Shown here: positions 19,352 through 27,794 of the stretch, piece by piece
Layout: every line of letters starts with the position of its first letter
How positions within the stretch are numbered: position 1 is the first letter of the stretch
From: Gracilimonas tropica DSM 19535
GTDB taxonomy: Bacteria; Bacteroidota; Rhodothermia; Balneolales; Balneolaceae
Direction: 5' to 3'
Assembly (NCBI RefSeq): GCF_000375425.1
Contig: NZ_AQXG01000016.1
Location: 1 to 60,190, forward strand
Length of the DNA stretch: 60,190 nt
Notes under the pieces: model-generated
What the model was told of the DNA's origin: nothing
Database searches by the model: none
What the model saw: only the letters and a program-made list of their open reading frames with translations
Program-made: the position numbers and the translations under genes

Positions 19352-19857
19352 TATTCGGATGGATTATTCAGTTCGGTTTCAATTTGTTTGACCACATCAT
19401 CGACTATGGAATTCGGAATGGGAATGGCAAGATTATAGTGAGCGATCTTCCACTCTTCCCCTTGCTTCACCAACACGCCGCTACCACGACTGGGCCCTAA
19501 GTTAGGGGTATCCAGCTCTTCATCAAACCATGCGATTTGACCATTGTCAGAAAAATAGACTTTTCGAAAGGTTGGAGAGAACGTCCATGCTACGCCGTCA
19601 TCTTTAAAATACGGCTCAGACCAAGGCTTAAATTCTGCGATCGTCCAGCGCTCGGTAGCATCCGTTCCCATAAAAATAGAAGAATCGTTTTCGAAATGAT
19701 TGAAGTAGCGTTCGAAATCACCTTCTGCTGCCGCAGCATGCCAGTCATCGAGTACGGCATTGACGGCGTCTGGTTTGGCTGGGGATTTTGTTTCTTGAGG
19801 TTGGCAGGCGCCGAGGAGCAAGCCTGAAAGTAGAAGTAGTTGCAGTAAATATCTCAT
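19351..19857 (-). CDS. NTF2/SnoaL-like lipoprotein
   Basis: A 168-residue lipoprotein (lipobox LLGAC, Cys18) with one NTF2-like domain. VLDDWHAAAAEGDFERYFNH, the DATERWTIAEFKPW segment and the strands ending in GEEWKIAHYNLAIPIP follow the DUF4440/SnoaL pattern. Such folds bind small ligands or act as enzymes, and nothing here fixes the substrate. It is translationally coupled to the downstream M14 peptidase, so a shared envelope role is likely. Confidence 0.78.
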   Translation of the reverse strand: MRYLLQLLLLSGLLLGACQPQETKSPAKPDAVNAVLDDWHAAAAEGDFERYFNHFENDSSIFMGTDATERWTIAEFKPWSEPYFKDDGVAWTFSPTFRKVYFSDNGQIAWFDEELDTPNLGPSRGSGVLVKQGEEWKIAHYNLAIPIPNSIVDDVVKQIETELNNPSE

Positions 19858-19945
19858 TGCAAGTCATTGGTTTCAAAGTTAGCCAATGGTAGCTATTACA
19901 TGAGGTTTGGGCAAGGGGAAATTTTGCACGAGGTTCACCTAAACT

Positions 19946-21193
19946 CTATAATATATCTGAAATATATCTGACTAAACGATCAGCTCCGTTTTTGGGATCT
20001 ATTTCATTGGTATAAAGGCTTCCATTTTTGATTGCAATTTTGGGCTTCTCCATTAACCACTCCAAAGATAATTCTTCAGGCAAATTAGCCTTACCAATTA
20101 TTTTACCATTCTCATTTAGTACCAACCACTGTAACATTCTATCTCCATCGTTAATGGTCAACACCCAAATACATCCGTTTTCATCAATATTGACAGAATA
20201 AATGATTGGCCACTTCTCTGGTAACTCTGCATGTTCTACTACAGGACGGTTCCAATCCTCTTCCTCAAGATATGTTAGTAAATCCTCTCTTTTGAGTGCC
20301 CTCCTTTTATATACTGGATAGTAAATAGCTCGTTCATAGTTTCCCTCTTTGTTATAAATTTTGAGTAAAAAGTCTTCAGTCCAATTAGTAATAAACTTAT
20401 TTCTAGAGGGGTCTGTGACAAGTGACTTACCTAAGTATGGTTGTGATCGCATGCTAGTATAATGTTTACCTTTTACCGTAACAGCAAGATCCTCATGATC
20501 CCTCAATTCGAATAGTTTATCAGAAATGATATTTCTCTTATAATCCATGAAGTAGTATTTCACCTTTCTTACTTCTCCGATGTTGTAGGTGTCTCTGTTA
20601 ATGCGGGAGTCTCTCGGATGTTTTAGAAACCCTACCAATGATGTGCCATCATATCTTGGAGTTACATACATGGGAATCCAACCCATGACTTCCTTATGCT
20701 CCTCACTATTCTTTGGATATTGCCGTATAGTAGTTGTATTCGCAAATGTAATTTCATTCAACTCAAAAGTGTTGATCTTGAATTGCATTCTGTCGAACAC
20801 ATGCAATGAATCCCCTGAAATATTCATCTCACTAAAGGTTTGAAACTCCCCGGGTCCAACTCCCTCATTGCCCAAACTTTTTAGATAATCTCCCTCTCCA
20901 TTGAAAACATGTATCTGCTTTTGCTCCCAGTCTGCTAAATACACATTACCATTATTATCCACTTCAAAATTTAATAATGAACCTATTATCAGTTTATCGC
21001 CACCTTTGTAGATTGATTGTCGGGTAAGTTCAATGTTTGGTTTCAAACCTTGGTTTGGAGTAAAAATCTGTAAATTCTCCAGCTCTTGAACATGAAGAGG
21101 CAATTTTTTTTCACTGGTTTGTGAATCACACCCTGTTGATATTAAAATCAGTATTAGGATTAGTGAACGTAAATTATGCAGACGGTCTTTCAT
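19946..21193 (-). CDS. Six-bladed beta-propeller lipoprotein (first of three by coordinate)
   Basis: A 415-residue lipoprotein (lipobox STGC, Cys22). NHL-like blades are seen as repeated NGNVYLADWEQKQIHVFNGEG and LKSLGNEGVGPGEFQ phrases, the signature of the Bacteroidota 6-bladed propeller family (PF17170-like). Ligand or function is unknown. It is most like the proteins at 21271 and 23129 in plan and belongs to the same minus-strand run, 77 bases after the 21271 gene. Its DNA is somewhat more AT-rich than its neighbours. A sensor or binding role is inferred only. Confidence 0.82.
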   Translation of the reverse strand: MKDRLHNLRSLILILILISTGCDSQTSEKKLPLHVQELENLQIFTPNQGLKPNIELTRQSIYKGGDKLIIGSLLNFEVDNNGNVYLADWEQKQIHVFNGEGDYLKSLGNEGVGPGEFQTFSEMNISGDSLHVFDRMQFKINTFELNEITFANTTTIRQYPKNSEEHKEVMGWIPMYVTPRYDGTSLVGFLKHPRDSRINRDTYNIGEVRKVKYYFMDYKRNIISDKLFELRDHEDLAVTVKGKHYTSMRSQPYLGKSLVTDPSRNKFITNWTEDFLLKIYNKEGNYERAIYYPVYKRRALKREDLLTYLEEEDWNRPVVEHAELPEKWPIIYSVNIDENGCIWVLTINDGDRMLQWLVLNENGKIIGKANLPEELSLEWLMEKPKIAIKNGSLYTNEIDPKNGADRLVRYISDIL

Positions 21194-21270
21194 TCTAGAG
21201 AATTTTGTAATGGAAGTATTGTTAATTAATCGAGAAAAAACAAAATACTACATTAATAGTACTAAAATAG

Positions 21271-22470
21271 TCATTCATACTCAATCTCATACCCCTCAAT
21301 CAACTTCGCTTCCGTCTCAGGGTCTTTCTCCTCAGCATACATTTTTCCATTTCGTACAATGGTGATCTCACTTTCGCTGGGCCATTCAAACGTGGCTTTT
21401 ACCGTACCCGATTCATCCAAAATATACCATTGTCGTACGCTTTGATCGTCTACAATAGTAGAAACCCATATGTTATTTTCATCATCAATGAGAAGGGACT
21501 CTAAGGCCGGCCAAGTTTCGGGAAAGTCAACATTATCATATACTGACTGCATATTTGGGTGTTGCTCCTCTACAAAAGCGTCCTCATCTAAAGATGTTTT
21601 TTCAAAGGGATAATAAATAGCTTGAAGGAGTTTGCCCTGCGTATCATACTGGCTGACCAAAAACTCACCGGTATTGATATGATAAACTTGTCCCGATTCT
21701 GAAAGTTCTATTTGACCATTAGTTGAAAAGGTCAGTTTTATGCCTGCCCGGTGTCCTTGACTGGTACTTCCTATATGACTTTCCAAATTCTCTGTTTCTA
21801 CGATCTCTCCCGACACAATTTCTCCTTTATCATTCATCTGGTAATAAGACTGAACATAGTTTTCATCCTTTTTTTCTTTAATTGTTGATATCAGATACAT
21901 CTCAGGATCAATCACTTTGACCGTTTGAGGTCTTTTAAAACTCGCTTTTACTTTATTATCCCATTGCTTAAAATCAATTGTCAATATTTCTTCCAGCTCA
22001 TGGTTTGTGGTGCTGAAGGTAGAAATGCGACCTAAATTGGAATCATACGCAACAAGATGATCTTCAAATACATCCAGTGCTACGATGGATTGAAATTCTC
22101 CCGGTCCACGACCATCCCGCCCTAATTTTTTTACCAATTTCCCATCCTCATCAAATACCAGGATCGTTCGTTCTGCTTTGTCTGCCCGATACACCAACCC
22201 ATTAGCATCCACGGCTACCTCACGACCAAATCCAAATTGAGGAGCTAAAAGCTTTGGATAGATCTCGCCGTAGTTTTGAAATTTAGTGAAGGTTATTTCT
22301 TGCTCCGGGTTCAGATCAGCAAGTACTTTTAGGTTTTCTATGTCTTGCAGGTGAGCCGGAACGTCTTGTTGTGCTGTTTCTTCATTATTCAGTGATGCCC
22401 GATCCTCCGAACCTGAGCAACTCGCAATGACTATCACTAATCCCCAAATAATCCATAAATTTAAACGCAT
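21271..22470 (-). CDS. Six-bladed beta-propeller lipoprotein (second)
   Basis: A 399-residue lipoprotein (lipobox IASC, Cys18). Blades begin with NGLVYRADKAERTILVFDED and KLGRDGRGPGEFQSIVALDV, followed by DNNIWVSTIVDDQSVRQWYI near the C-terminus. The same PGEFQ landmark occurs in the paralogue at 19946, while the 23129 protein has PGEIQ. It has no catalytic motif. It sits 78 bases downstream of the ExbD-like lipoprotein gene, on the same strand, probably co-transcribed. Confidence 0.82.
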   Translation of the reverse strand: MRLNLWIIWGLVIVIASCSGSEDRASLNNEETAQQDVPAHLQDIENLKVLADLNPEQEITFTKFQNYGEIYPKLLAPQFGFGREVAVDANGLVYRADKAERTILVFDEDGKLVKKLGRDGRGPGEFQSIVALDVFEDHLVAYDSNLGRISTFSTTNHELEEILTIDFKQWDNKVKASFKRPQTVKVIDPEMYLISTIKEKKDENYVQSYYQMNDKGEIVSGEIVETENLESHIGSTSQGHRAGIKLTFSTNGQIELSESGQVYHINTGEFLVSQYDTQGKLLQAIYYPFEKTSLDEDAFVEEQHPNMQSVYDNVDFPETWPALESLLIDDENNIWVSTIVDDQSVRQWYILDESGTVKATFEWPSESEITIVRNGKMYAEEKDPETEAKLIEGYEIEYE

Positions 22471-22548
22471 GATATGTATGATTTTAGATGACTATCTATT
22501 TTATACTACTACATTAGTTCTGCTATTCCAATTTAGTCTATCATTCCC

Positions 22549-23127
22549 CTACTCATAGTCTGAAAGCCCCTTAGTGATCACGGCACCAAAACCCAAAGAA
22601 TCGAGATTAGCAATCGCTTTTTGATACGTTTCTGCTTCAAAATCATTCATCTTGGTGATGACAAACCGCATCTCTTTGTTTGAGTATCGATCCAAAGCCA
22701 ATGGCAGGTCTTGTACGAATAATTCTTTTCCCTGAAACAGAATCTTTCCCGAACGTAATACATCGATGTGAATCGTGCTGTTGATATACTCCCAAAACTC
22801 CTCTTCTTCCAGAATGATCTTCTTAATTCGCGTTGCTCCTTTTTGATGAATAAGTCGAGTGGTTTTATACACCAGCGGCGTTTGCTCTCCCGTCACAAAT
22901 ACAAACCGAGCCCGGGTTTCATCGCCGATATTCATGGACTCTACCCGTCCGTCTAATGCTGAAAAATTCGTTTGCTCTCCATTGAGGATGATCTTTCCAT
23001 CTGGGTAGATTCGGACATCTACCATTTCTGCTTTCTGGATATTACCCTCCTTTTGAGAGGGCTGTTGCTCGGCTTTTGTACAGCTGTAGATCAGCAAGAA
23101 AATCAATATAGATTGTAAAGGTCTCAT
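22549..23127 (-). CDS. Lipoprotein with two ExbD-like periplasmic domains
   Basis: The start at 23127 (MRPLQSIL) is preferred over an upstream one at 23163. It leaves a one-base gap to the preceding stop and gives a proper lipobox (IYSC, Cys16). The 192-residue product has two similar halves. Each opens with a VDVRIYPDGKIILNGEQTNF-like or IHIDVLRSGKILFQGKELFV strand pair, then a helix, a strand, and a final helix-strand. That is the layout of the ExbD/TolR C-terminal domain. ExbD normally has one transmembrane helix with a critical Asp; here that is replaced by a lipid anchor. Function unknown. Confidence 0.6.
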   Translation of the reverse strand: MRPLQSILIFLLIYSCTKAEQQPSQKEGNIQKAEMVDVRIYPDGKIILNGEQTNFSALDGRVESMNIGDETRARFVFVTGEQTPLVYKTTRLIHQKGATRIKKIILEEEEFWEYINSTIHIDVLRSGKILFQGKELFVQDLPLALDRYSNKEMRFVITKMNDFEAETYQKAIANLDSLGFGAVITKGLSDYE

Positions 23128-23128
23128 G

Positions 23129-24292
23129 CTAACGATTTTTGAAACTATACTCCCGCACCCCAACTTCCATAAACAGATTCACCATCATCCGCTCCCCCTC
23201 AAAATCCATTCCCACATACGGATTCAGATCTTCTTCAGAGGCCACCTTTATTCGTTCTGTCAGCTCTCCTTCTGTATCAAATTTATGGATCCATAGCGGT
23301 CGGCGTGGAGCGAATCTTGTTACCAGGTTGGTGTAGGTCATTAGAAAAAGCTCTCCGTCTTTATTACTCCTTCCAGTTACATATTTTCGAACCTTCATCG
23401 CACTTAATCGTCGGTCTGGATGCTCTTCAGCGACATTGCTGAGATCAATCGCCAAAGAGTCCACTTCAGGAGTTTCCGGGATCTGCTTCTCCCAAAGTTT
23501 CTCTCCGGTTAGTGTATATTTCTCAATTTTTGGGATGGCACTGTAGATGATGAAAATCTCATCCGGGTTGGCAGGGTCATTCACCGGAAAAGTCTGGCAC
23601 TGATCTTTTGCCGGGACTTCTTTGTTTTTGAGGGCTTCTCTTGATACTTCCTCATCTTCATTGATGGAGCACTGTTCAGGCATTTTGGCAATATCCGCGA
23701 TCTTGTCGCCCTCCCAGTTTACGGCTTTGTACAAATATTCTTCACCAAAATGAGACGGGATCAGTACGGTCTCGTCCAAAGTCACAAACAGCTGATTGTT
23801 ATTGTCATTGAGCGGCATAGGTGGCGGTGGCGGGTTGTCAGGAATGGTTTTCCGCTTTGTTCTTAGCTCTGCATAATCTAAAGAAGAAATATGCTCGCCA
23901 TCCTCACGACTGTATTTATGAACAAAATACTGACCGCCATCTACAATAAAGAGGTGTTCGTCGTTGAAAAAGAAATCGTTCAACATCTGTATCTCCCCCG
24001 GTCCACGCCCTCGTCGACCATACTGATGAATCACGTTACTGCTGTCATCAATTTCCGTAATTCCCCATTTAGGCAGATCCTGAATAAACAAATGTTGGGC
24101 CTGATCGTCATACTTTAGCCGGACCGGCATCCCCAACAAGATTTTTTCACTGTCCACATAATTCTCATATATACTGAGCTCTGTTGTCTTGATGGTTGTT
24201 TGATCGACTTTGTCGTTTTTTTCTGAGGTGCATCCCATAGAAAAGGCCAAAAACATCATCCCGAAAAACACACTCTTATAGAATCTCACCAT
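23129..24292 (-). CDS. Six-bladed beta-propeller lipoprotein (third)
   Basis: A 387-residue lipoprotein (lipobox SMGC, Cys21). Blades include HLFIQDLPKWGITEIDDSSN and QYGRRGRGPGEIQMLNDFFF, then FIVDGGQYFVHKYSRED. It is first in the minus-strand run and divergent from the small lipoprotein at 24403. A minus-strand TAGTTTTG (24345-24338), a perfect TAnnTTTG match, could be its promoter. A one-base gap separates it from the ExbD-like gene, implying translational coupling of propeller and ExbD-like proteins. Confidence 0.82.
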   Translation of the reverse strand: MVRFYKSVFFGMMFLAFSMGCTSEKNDKVDQTTIKTTELSIYENYVDSEKILLGMPVRLKYDDQAQHLFIQDLPKWGITEIDDSSNVIHQYGRRGRGPGEIQMLNDFFFNDEHLFIVDGGQYFVHKYSREDGEHISSLDYAELRTKRKTIPDNPPPPPMPLNDNNNQLFVTLDETVLIPSHFGEEYLYKAVNWEGDKIADIAKMPEQCSINEDEEVSREALKNKEVPAKDQCQTFPVNDPANPDEIFIIYSAIPKIEKYTLTGEKLWEKQIPETPEVDSLAIDLSNVAEEHPDRRLSAMKVRKYVTGRSNKDGELFLMTYTNLVTRFAPRRPLWIHKFDTEGELTERIKVASEEDLNPYVGMDFEGERMMVNLFMEVGVREYSFKNR

Positions 24293-24337
24293 AGAAAGCT
24301 ATATCACATTGATTTTCTGAAAGATAAAAACATTTAC

Positions 24338-24345
24338 CAAAACTA
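24338..24345 (-). promoter_or_regulatory. Candidate -7 element for the propeller/ExbD-like gene run
   Basis: On the minus strand TAGTTTTG matches TAnnTTTG. No good TTTG is found 19 bases upstream. It would give a leader of about 40 bases before the ATG at 24292. Confidence 0.3.
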
Positions 24346-24402
24346 CAATTTTAGTAGTAGATTTCAGGAACTCATTAATTATAGTGGCTGCACTTTTTAG
24401 CT

Positions 24403-24744
24403 ATGAATTGGAAAACATTACTTCTGTTGCTCCTGCTCCCTCTTTTCACAACTTGTTCCCCAAAGGAGGACAATTTCTTCGTCTTTAATCAGGATGAGGA
24501 AATGATCGACAGTTTATTCATTCATATAAAAGACGAAACTTACCTGATCGAAAACCTGAAGCCGAAACAAACACAAAGTATTCATCTCGATAAAATGAGG
24601 GGCAATACCGGAATCATCCTGGAGACCAATGAAGAGACTTTTATGCCATTAAATGCAGGGTTCTCTCACCATCAAAAGAAAGGGACGGTAAAAATTATGA
24701 TTACCAAAGACCGAATTATTTCTACATTTACTCATTCCAACTAA
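24403..24744 (+). CDS. Small lipoprotein of unknown function
   Basis: A 113-residue protein with a strong lipoprotein signal (seven consecutive Leu, lipobox LFTTC, Cys18) and a short mature part rich in beta strands (SLFIHIKDETYLIENLKPKQ). I do not recognise the family. It is divergent from the propeller lipoprotein gene and ends right before a REP element. Coding is supported by the lipobox and the plausible start after a clear divergent intergenic region. Confidence 0.65.
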   Translation: MNWKTLLLLLLLPLFTTCSPKEDNFFVFNQDEEMIDSLFIHIKDETYLIENLKPKQTQSIHLDKMRGNTGIILETNEETFMPLNAGFSHHQKKGTVKIMITKDRIISTFTHSN

Positions 24745-24746
24745 AC

Positions 24747-24816
24747 CTCATTGAGTAGCTCTGGTATCTCGTTGAGTAGCTCCGCTGCTCAACGCAACCC
24801 GGAGGCTCCGCCTCCA
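24747..24816 (+). repeat. Double-hairpin REP, left flank of the 24818 transposase
   Basis: Hairpin 1 is 11 bp with loop TCC (24770-24780 with 24784-24794, one G-T pair). Hairpin 2 is GGAGGC/GCCTCC, loop TCC (24801-24806 with 24810-24815). A partial extra copy of the CATTGAGTAGCTC arm lies at 24749-24761. The element ends one base before the transposase stop codon. Confidence 0.85.
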
Positions 24817-24817
24817 A

Positions 24818-25357
24818 TCATCCCGAAAATAACGTAACAGGAAGTACCCAATTTCCCTCACCTGCATAATTCCGTGCAGACGAATACTTCCAATGTTCAG
24901 CACACTCCACAAAGCCCGCTTTCACTGGATTATAATGCACGTACTGAATCTTCTGATTCATCATTTTCGCATTCGAAATTAGTTTCGGGTGTACCCCTGC
25001 TTGCCAAACCTGATACTCGCTATCTTTATGATTCGAATGTTTATAAGCTTTTAATTGAGACAGAAAATAATTTCGTTGATGTAGCTTCAGGTAATCAATA
25101 ATACACCTTGCTGTAAATGACTTGAACTTTCCCATTTTATGAGGCAACCCTTTCCCTTCTACAATCATGTGAAGGTGATTATGCATGATCACATATGCGT
25201 AAACTTTTACAGTTTCTTTGTTTTGAAGATACTTAACAGATTCAATTATAATCTCGCTAATATCTTGATAAGCAAATAACGATATCCCTTTTACAATACT
25301 ACTGGTTATTAAATAAGGATAATACTCTTCTTTGAATTTGTACCTTGTTTTGCCCAT
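24818..25357 (-). CDS. REP-associated tyrosine transposase (RAYT, Y1/IS200-like)
   Basis: A 179-residue Y1 transposase-fold protein. The HUH motif is in AYVIMHNHLHMIVEG (HNHLH) and the likely catalytic tyrosine in IQYVHYNPVKAGFV, both typical of the RAYT (TnpA-REP) group. RAYTs are single-copy domesticated relatives of IS200/IS605 transposases that bind and cleave REP hairpins as single strands. The two flanking inverted REPs fit this. Its stop codon abuts the left REP. It may be active or merely maintained; nothing in the sequence decides this. Confidence 0.88.
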   Translation of the reverse strand: MGKTRYKFKEEYYPYLITSSIVKGISLFAYQDISEIIIESVKYLQNKETVKVYAYVIMHNHLHMIVEGKGLPHKMGKFKSFTARCIIDYLKLHQRNYFLSQLKAYKHSNHKDSEYQVWQAGVHPKLISNAKMMNQKIQYVHYNPVKAGFVECAEHWKYSSARNYAGEGNWVLPVTLFSG

Positions 25358-25410
25358 GACTTTTTTTAGTTAGTTAGAGTGATCTCAAAACCATTCCTTA
25401 CAATCTTTTT

Positions 25411-25458
25411 TGAGGCGGAGCCTCTTGCGCGCATTGAGCAGCTGAGCTGCTCAACGAG
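25411..25458 (-). repeat. Double-hairpin REP, right flank of the 24818 transposase (inverted)
   Basis: Read on the minus strand it repeats the left copy: hairpin 1 is 11 bp (25432-25442 with 25446-25456, one mismatch), then a GCGCGCAA linker, then hairpin 2 GAGGC/GCCTC (25412-25416 with 25420-25424). Confidence 0.85.
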
Positions 25459-25551
25459 AAATGGATAAATGGGGGAATTACATCTGTTACTGAAAAACTC
25501 CGTACTTTTGGTTATGCTATTAACAGATTTCAACAAAACCCGGTCCTCACT

Positions 25552-27144
25552 TTGATCATCAGCAGCAACAGCACCAACCAAGTAGCCCCTATCAAACGTA
25601 TTGCTGCTATCGACATTGGCACCAACTCTTTTCACGCCATTATCGTCGATATCTATTCCGACGGCAGCTTCCGCACGCTCGATAAACTGAAGGAGATGGT
25701 AGAACTTGCCAAAGGCGGAATGGGCAAACGTCTTACGGATGGCGCTTTCAAACGCGGACTTTCAGCTCTTAAAAACATCAAACGACTGGCAGATAGTTAT
25801 GAGTGTGAAGAAATTCTCGCCTACGCTACCAGTGCTATTCGTGAGGCAGAGAACGGCGGGGAATTCATTCAACGAAGCATTGATGAAGTTGGCATCAAGA
25901 TGTTAGCGATTCCCGGGAAAGTGGAAGCGGAGTTGATCGGATTAGCGGTTCGGCATGGCGTCAAGCTTACCGAAAAACCCGTATTGGTAGCAGATATTGG
26001 TGGTGGAAGTGTAGAATTCATATTGGGAAACGATCAGAAGTTTTTTTTCCTGGCCAGTAAGAAAATTGGAGTTTCGCGCATGACGGAGGTGTTCAAACCC
26101 TCCGATCCCATCACCAAAAAAGATATTGAAACACTGGAAAAGCATTATGAAGAACAGCTTCGGGATGTGGCCCAGGCTTTTGCACAACATCGCACCGATA
26201 CCATCATCGGTTCGTCCGGAACCATGGAAAATATCGCGCAGATGATCGCTGCCCGAAAGAATAAGCCTACGGATGTAACACTGAATGAGCTTGAATTTTC
26301 GGCGGATGAATTCCGGGATTTTTATGATAATTTCATAAAGCTGAACCGAAACGAGCGTAAAAAGGTATCGGGACTCGAAACCAAACGGGTGGGTTTCATT
26401 AACACCGGAGTGGTCTTAGTGGACTACCTGATCCGAAAATTTGGTATTAAAAAGATCCGGATTTCATCTCAGGCTCTACGGGAAGGAATTGTGATCCGGC
26501 ATCTAAAAAAAGAGATGATCGGCTTGCCGTGGACCGGTGCTTTTGCCGACCCCCGCCTGCGAAGTGTGTTTGAGCTGCTTCGCAAAACGGACTGGCACGA
26601 AAATCATTCCCGGCACGTAGCCAATATGGCACTCACCATTTTTGATGCGCTGGAAGATGAACTCGAACTCTCTTTCAACGACCGGGAGTTATTGGAATAT
26701 GCCGCTTATTTACATGATATCGGGTATTACATTTCCCATTCCAAGCATCATAAACATGCGCTCTACATCATCCGTCATTCCGACCTAAAAGGATTCAAAG
26801 AAGATGAAATTGAGATCATTGCCAATGTTGCTCGTTATCATCGGCGATCAACCCCGAAAAAGCGACACGGGGAATATTGGAAACTAAGTCCGGCAACCCG
26901 AAAGCGCATTAAGAAGTTATCCGGCATTTTGCGTGTGGCTGATGGTTTGGATCGCAGTCACTATCAAAATGTGAAGGAGCTTGAGGTATATCCTGAACAA
27001 GAATCCATCAGGATCAACATTTGGACGGAAGGAGAACCTTATCTGGAAATTTGGGGTGCAGAGCGGAAATCGGAGTTACTGAAGGAAGTTACCGGCAAGA
27101 AACTGAAGATCGAGCGGATACTGGATGCGGCTTATACTTCTTGA
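25552..27144 (+). CDS. Ppx/GppA-family phosphatase with C-terminal HD domain
   Basis: A 530-residue protein. The N-terminal actin-like ASKHA phosphatase domain (about 15-310) has AAIDIGTNSFHAIIVDI, VADIGGGSVEFILG and GSSGTMENIAQM. The C-terminal HD domain (about 325-530) has NHSRHVANMAL, LHDIGYYI and RYHRRSTPKK. The family hydrolyses inorganic polyphosphate and/or pppGpp in the cytoplasm. The start is TTG at 25552; no better ATG lies nearby in frame, so it could be slightly misplaced. It stands alone, with REP DNA upstream and a repeat element downstream. Confidence 0.9.
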   Translation: MIISSNSTNQVAPIKRIAAIDIGTNSFHAIIVDIYSDGSFRTLDKLKEMVELAKGGMGKRLTDGAFKRGLSALKNIKRLADSYECEEILAYATSAIREAENGGEFIQRSIDEVGIKMLAIPGKVEAELIGLAVRHGVKLTEKPVLVADIGGGSVEFILGNDQKFFFLASKKIGVSRMTEVFKPSDPITKKDIETLEKHYEEQLRDVAQAFAQHRTDTIIGSSGTMENIAQMIAARKNKPTDVTLNELEFSADEFRDFYDNFIKLNRNERKKVSGLETKRVGFINTGVVLVDYLIRKFGIKKIRISSQALREGIVIRHLKKEMIGLPWTGAFADPRLRSVFELLRKTDWHENHSRHVANMALTIFDALEDELELSFNDRELLEYAAYLHDIGYYISHSKHHKHALYIIRHSDLKGFKEDEIEIIANVARYHRRSTPKKRHGEYWKLSPATRKRIKKLSGILRVADGLDRSHYQNVKELEVYPEQESIRINIWTEGEPYLEIWGAERKSELLKEVTGKKLKIERILDAAYTS

Positions 27145-27183
27145 TAAAGATTGAGATTTAGGTTAACTGAATATTCTTTGGAT

Positions 27184-27332
27184 ACATTTACCCTCCCAAG
27201 AAGGGAAATTACTTTGGTCAGTTTGAAGCTGGATTTGAAGAAACATCCACTGGGAAGAAGTCTGCATTAACCAATAACTAACCACCACGTCTTCCTCTCC
27301 CGGGAGAGGAAACAAAGGAGAGGGTAGAATGT
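27184..27332. repeat. DUF559-associated inverted-repeat element 1L
   Basis: About 149 bp with related ends: ACATTTACCCTCCC (27184-27197) and, inverted, GGAGAGGGTAGAATGT (27317-27332). It contains a perfect CCTCTCCC/GGGAGAGG palindrome (27294-27309). Its last 40 bases before the end (27286-27325) are repeated identically at 27922-27961. Confidence 0.7.
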
Positions 27333-27399
27333 TGCCTCTACTCAACAATTTGACCTTCTCCCGGATTTTATCATCTTAGAAAGAAAACAACGGGTACAA

Positions 27400-27780
27400 A
27401 TGAGCAAGAGATTACCAATCCTACCGTATCGGCAAGATCTAATTCAGAAAGCCCGCTGGCTACGAAAGCATTCCACTCCTAGAGAGATCGAAATCTGGAA
27501 AGCGCTGAAAGGCCGGCAAGTTTTAGGTTATAAATTCAGGAGACAACAACCTATTCACCGTTTCATTGTTGATTTCTACTGCAGAGAACTCAAACTGGCA
27601 ATCGAAATTGACGGACGATCTCATGATTTTAAGATTAAGGCTGATCTGGAGCGTCAGCATATGATTGAACAGTTTGGCGTCAGTTTTTTGCGATTCAGTG
27701 AGGGCGATGCCCGGAATTATACAGATTCGGTGGTGGGCGAGATTGAGCGGTGGATTCAAGTACATTTCGAAAGTAAGTAG
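27400..27780 (+). CDS. DUF559 protein, Vsr-like PD-(D/E)XK fold (module 1)
   Basis: A 126-residue protein of the DUF559 family, related to the very short patch repair endonuclease Vsr and other PD-(D/E)XK nucleases. Visible landmarks are LGYKFRRQQPIHRFIVDFYC with D58, ELKLAIEIDG with E69 and D71, H75, and the C-terminal VSFLRFSEGDARN strand-helix. D58, E69, D71 and H75 occur at identical positions in the second copy at 39057. The cellular role of DUF559 is not established. The gene lies alone between two structured repeat elements. A nuclease acting on those elements is a hypothesis only. Confidence 0.85.
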   Translation: MSKRLPILPYRQDLIQKARWLRKHSTPREIEIWKALKGRQVLGYKFRRQQPIHRFIVDFYCRELKLAIEIDGRSHDFKIKADLERQHMIEQFGVSFLRFSEGDARNYTDSVVGEIERWIQVHFESK

Positions 27781-27794
27781 TGAAGGCTTTAGCG

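Larger units (their letters stand above)
24747..25458. mobile_element. RAYT/REP module 1 (transposase between inverted REPs)
   Basis: A Y1 REP transposase gene lies between two copies of the same double-hairpin REP in opposite orientation, at 24747-24816 and 25411-25458. This is the arrangement described for REPtrons in other bacteria. No IS ends or target duplication were seen. Confidence 0.7.

Noticed and set aside
23128-23163. Longer start for the ExbD-like lipoprotein
   Set aside because: It overlaps the upstream gene and hides the lipobox; the start at 23127 gives a proper lipoprotein signal.
25366-25635. Minus-strand open frame over the REP and phosphatase start
   Set aside because: It translates REP hairpin DNA and the antisense of a well-supported gene.
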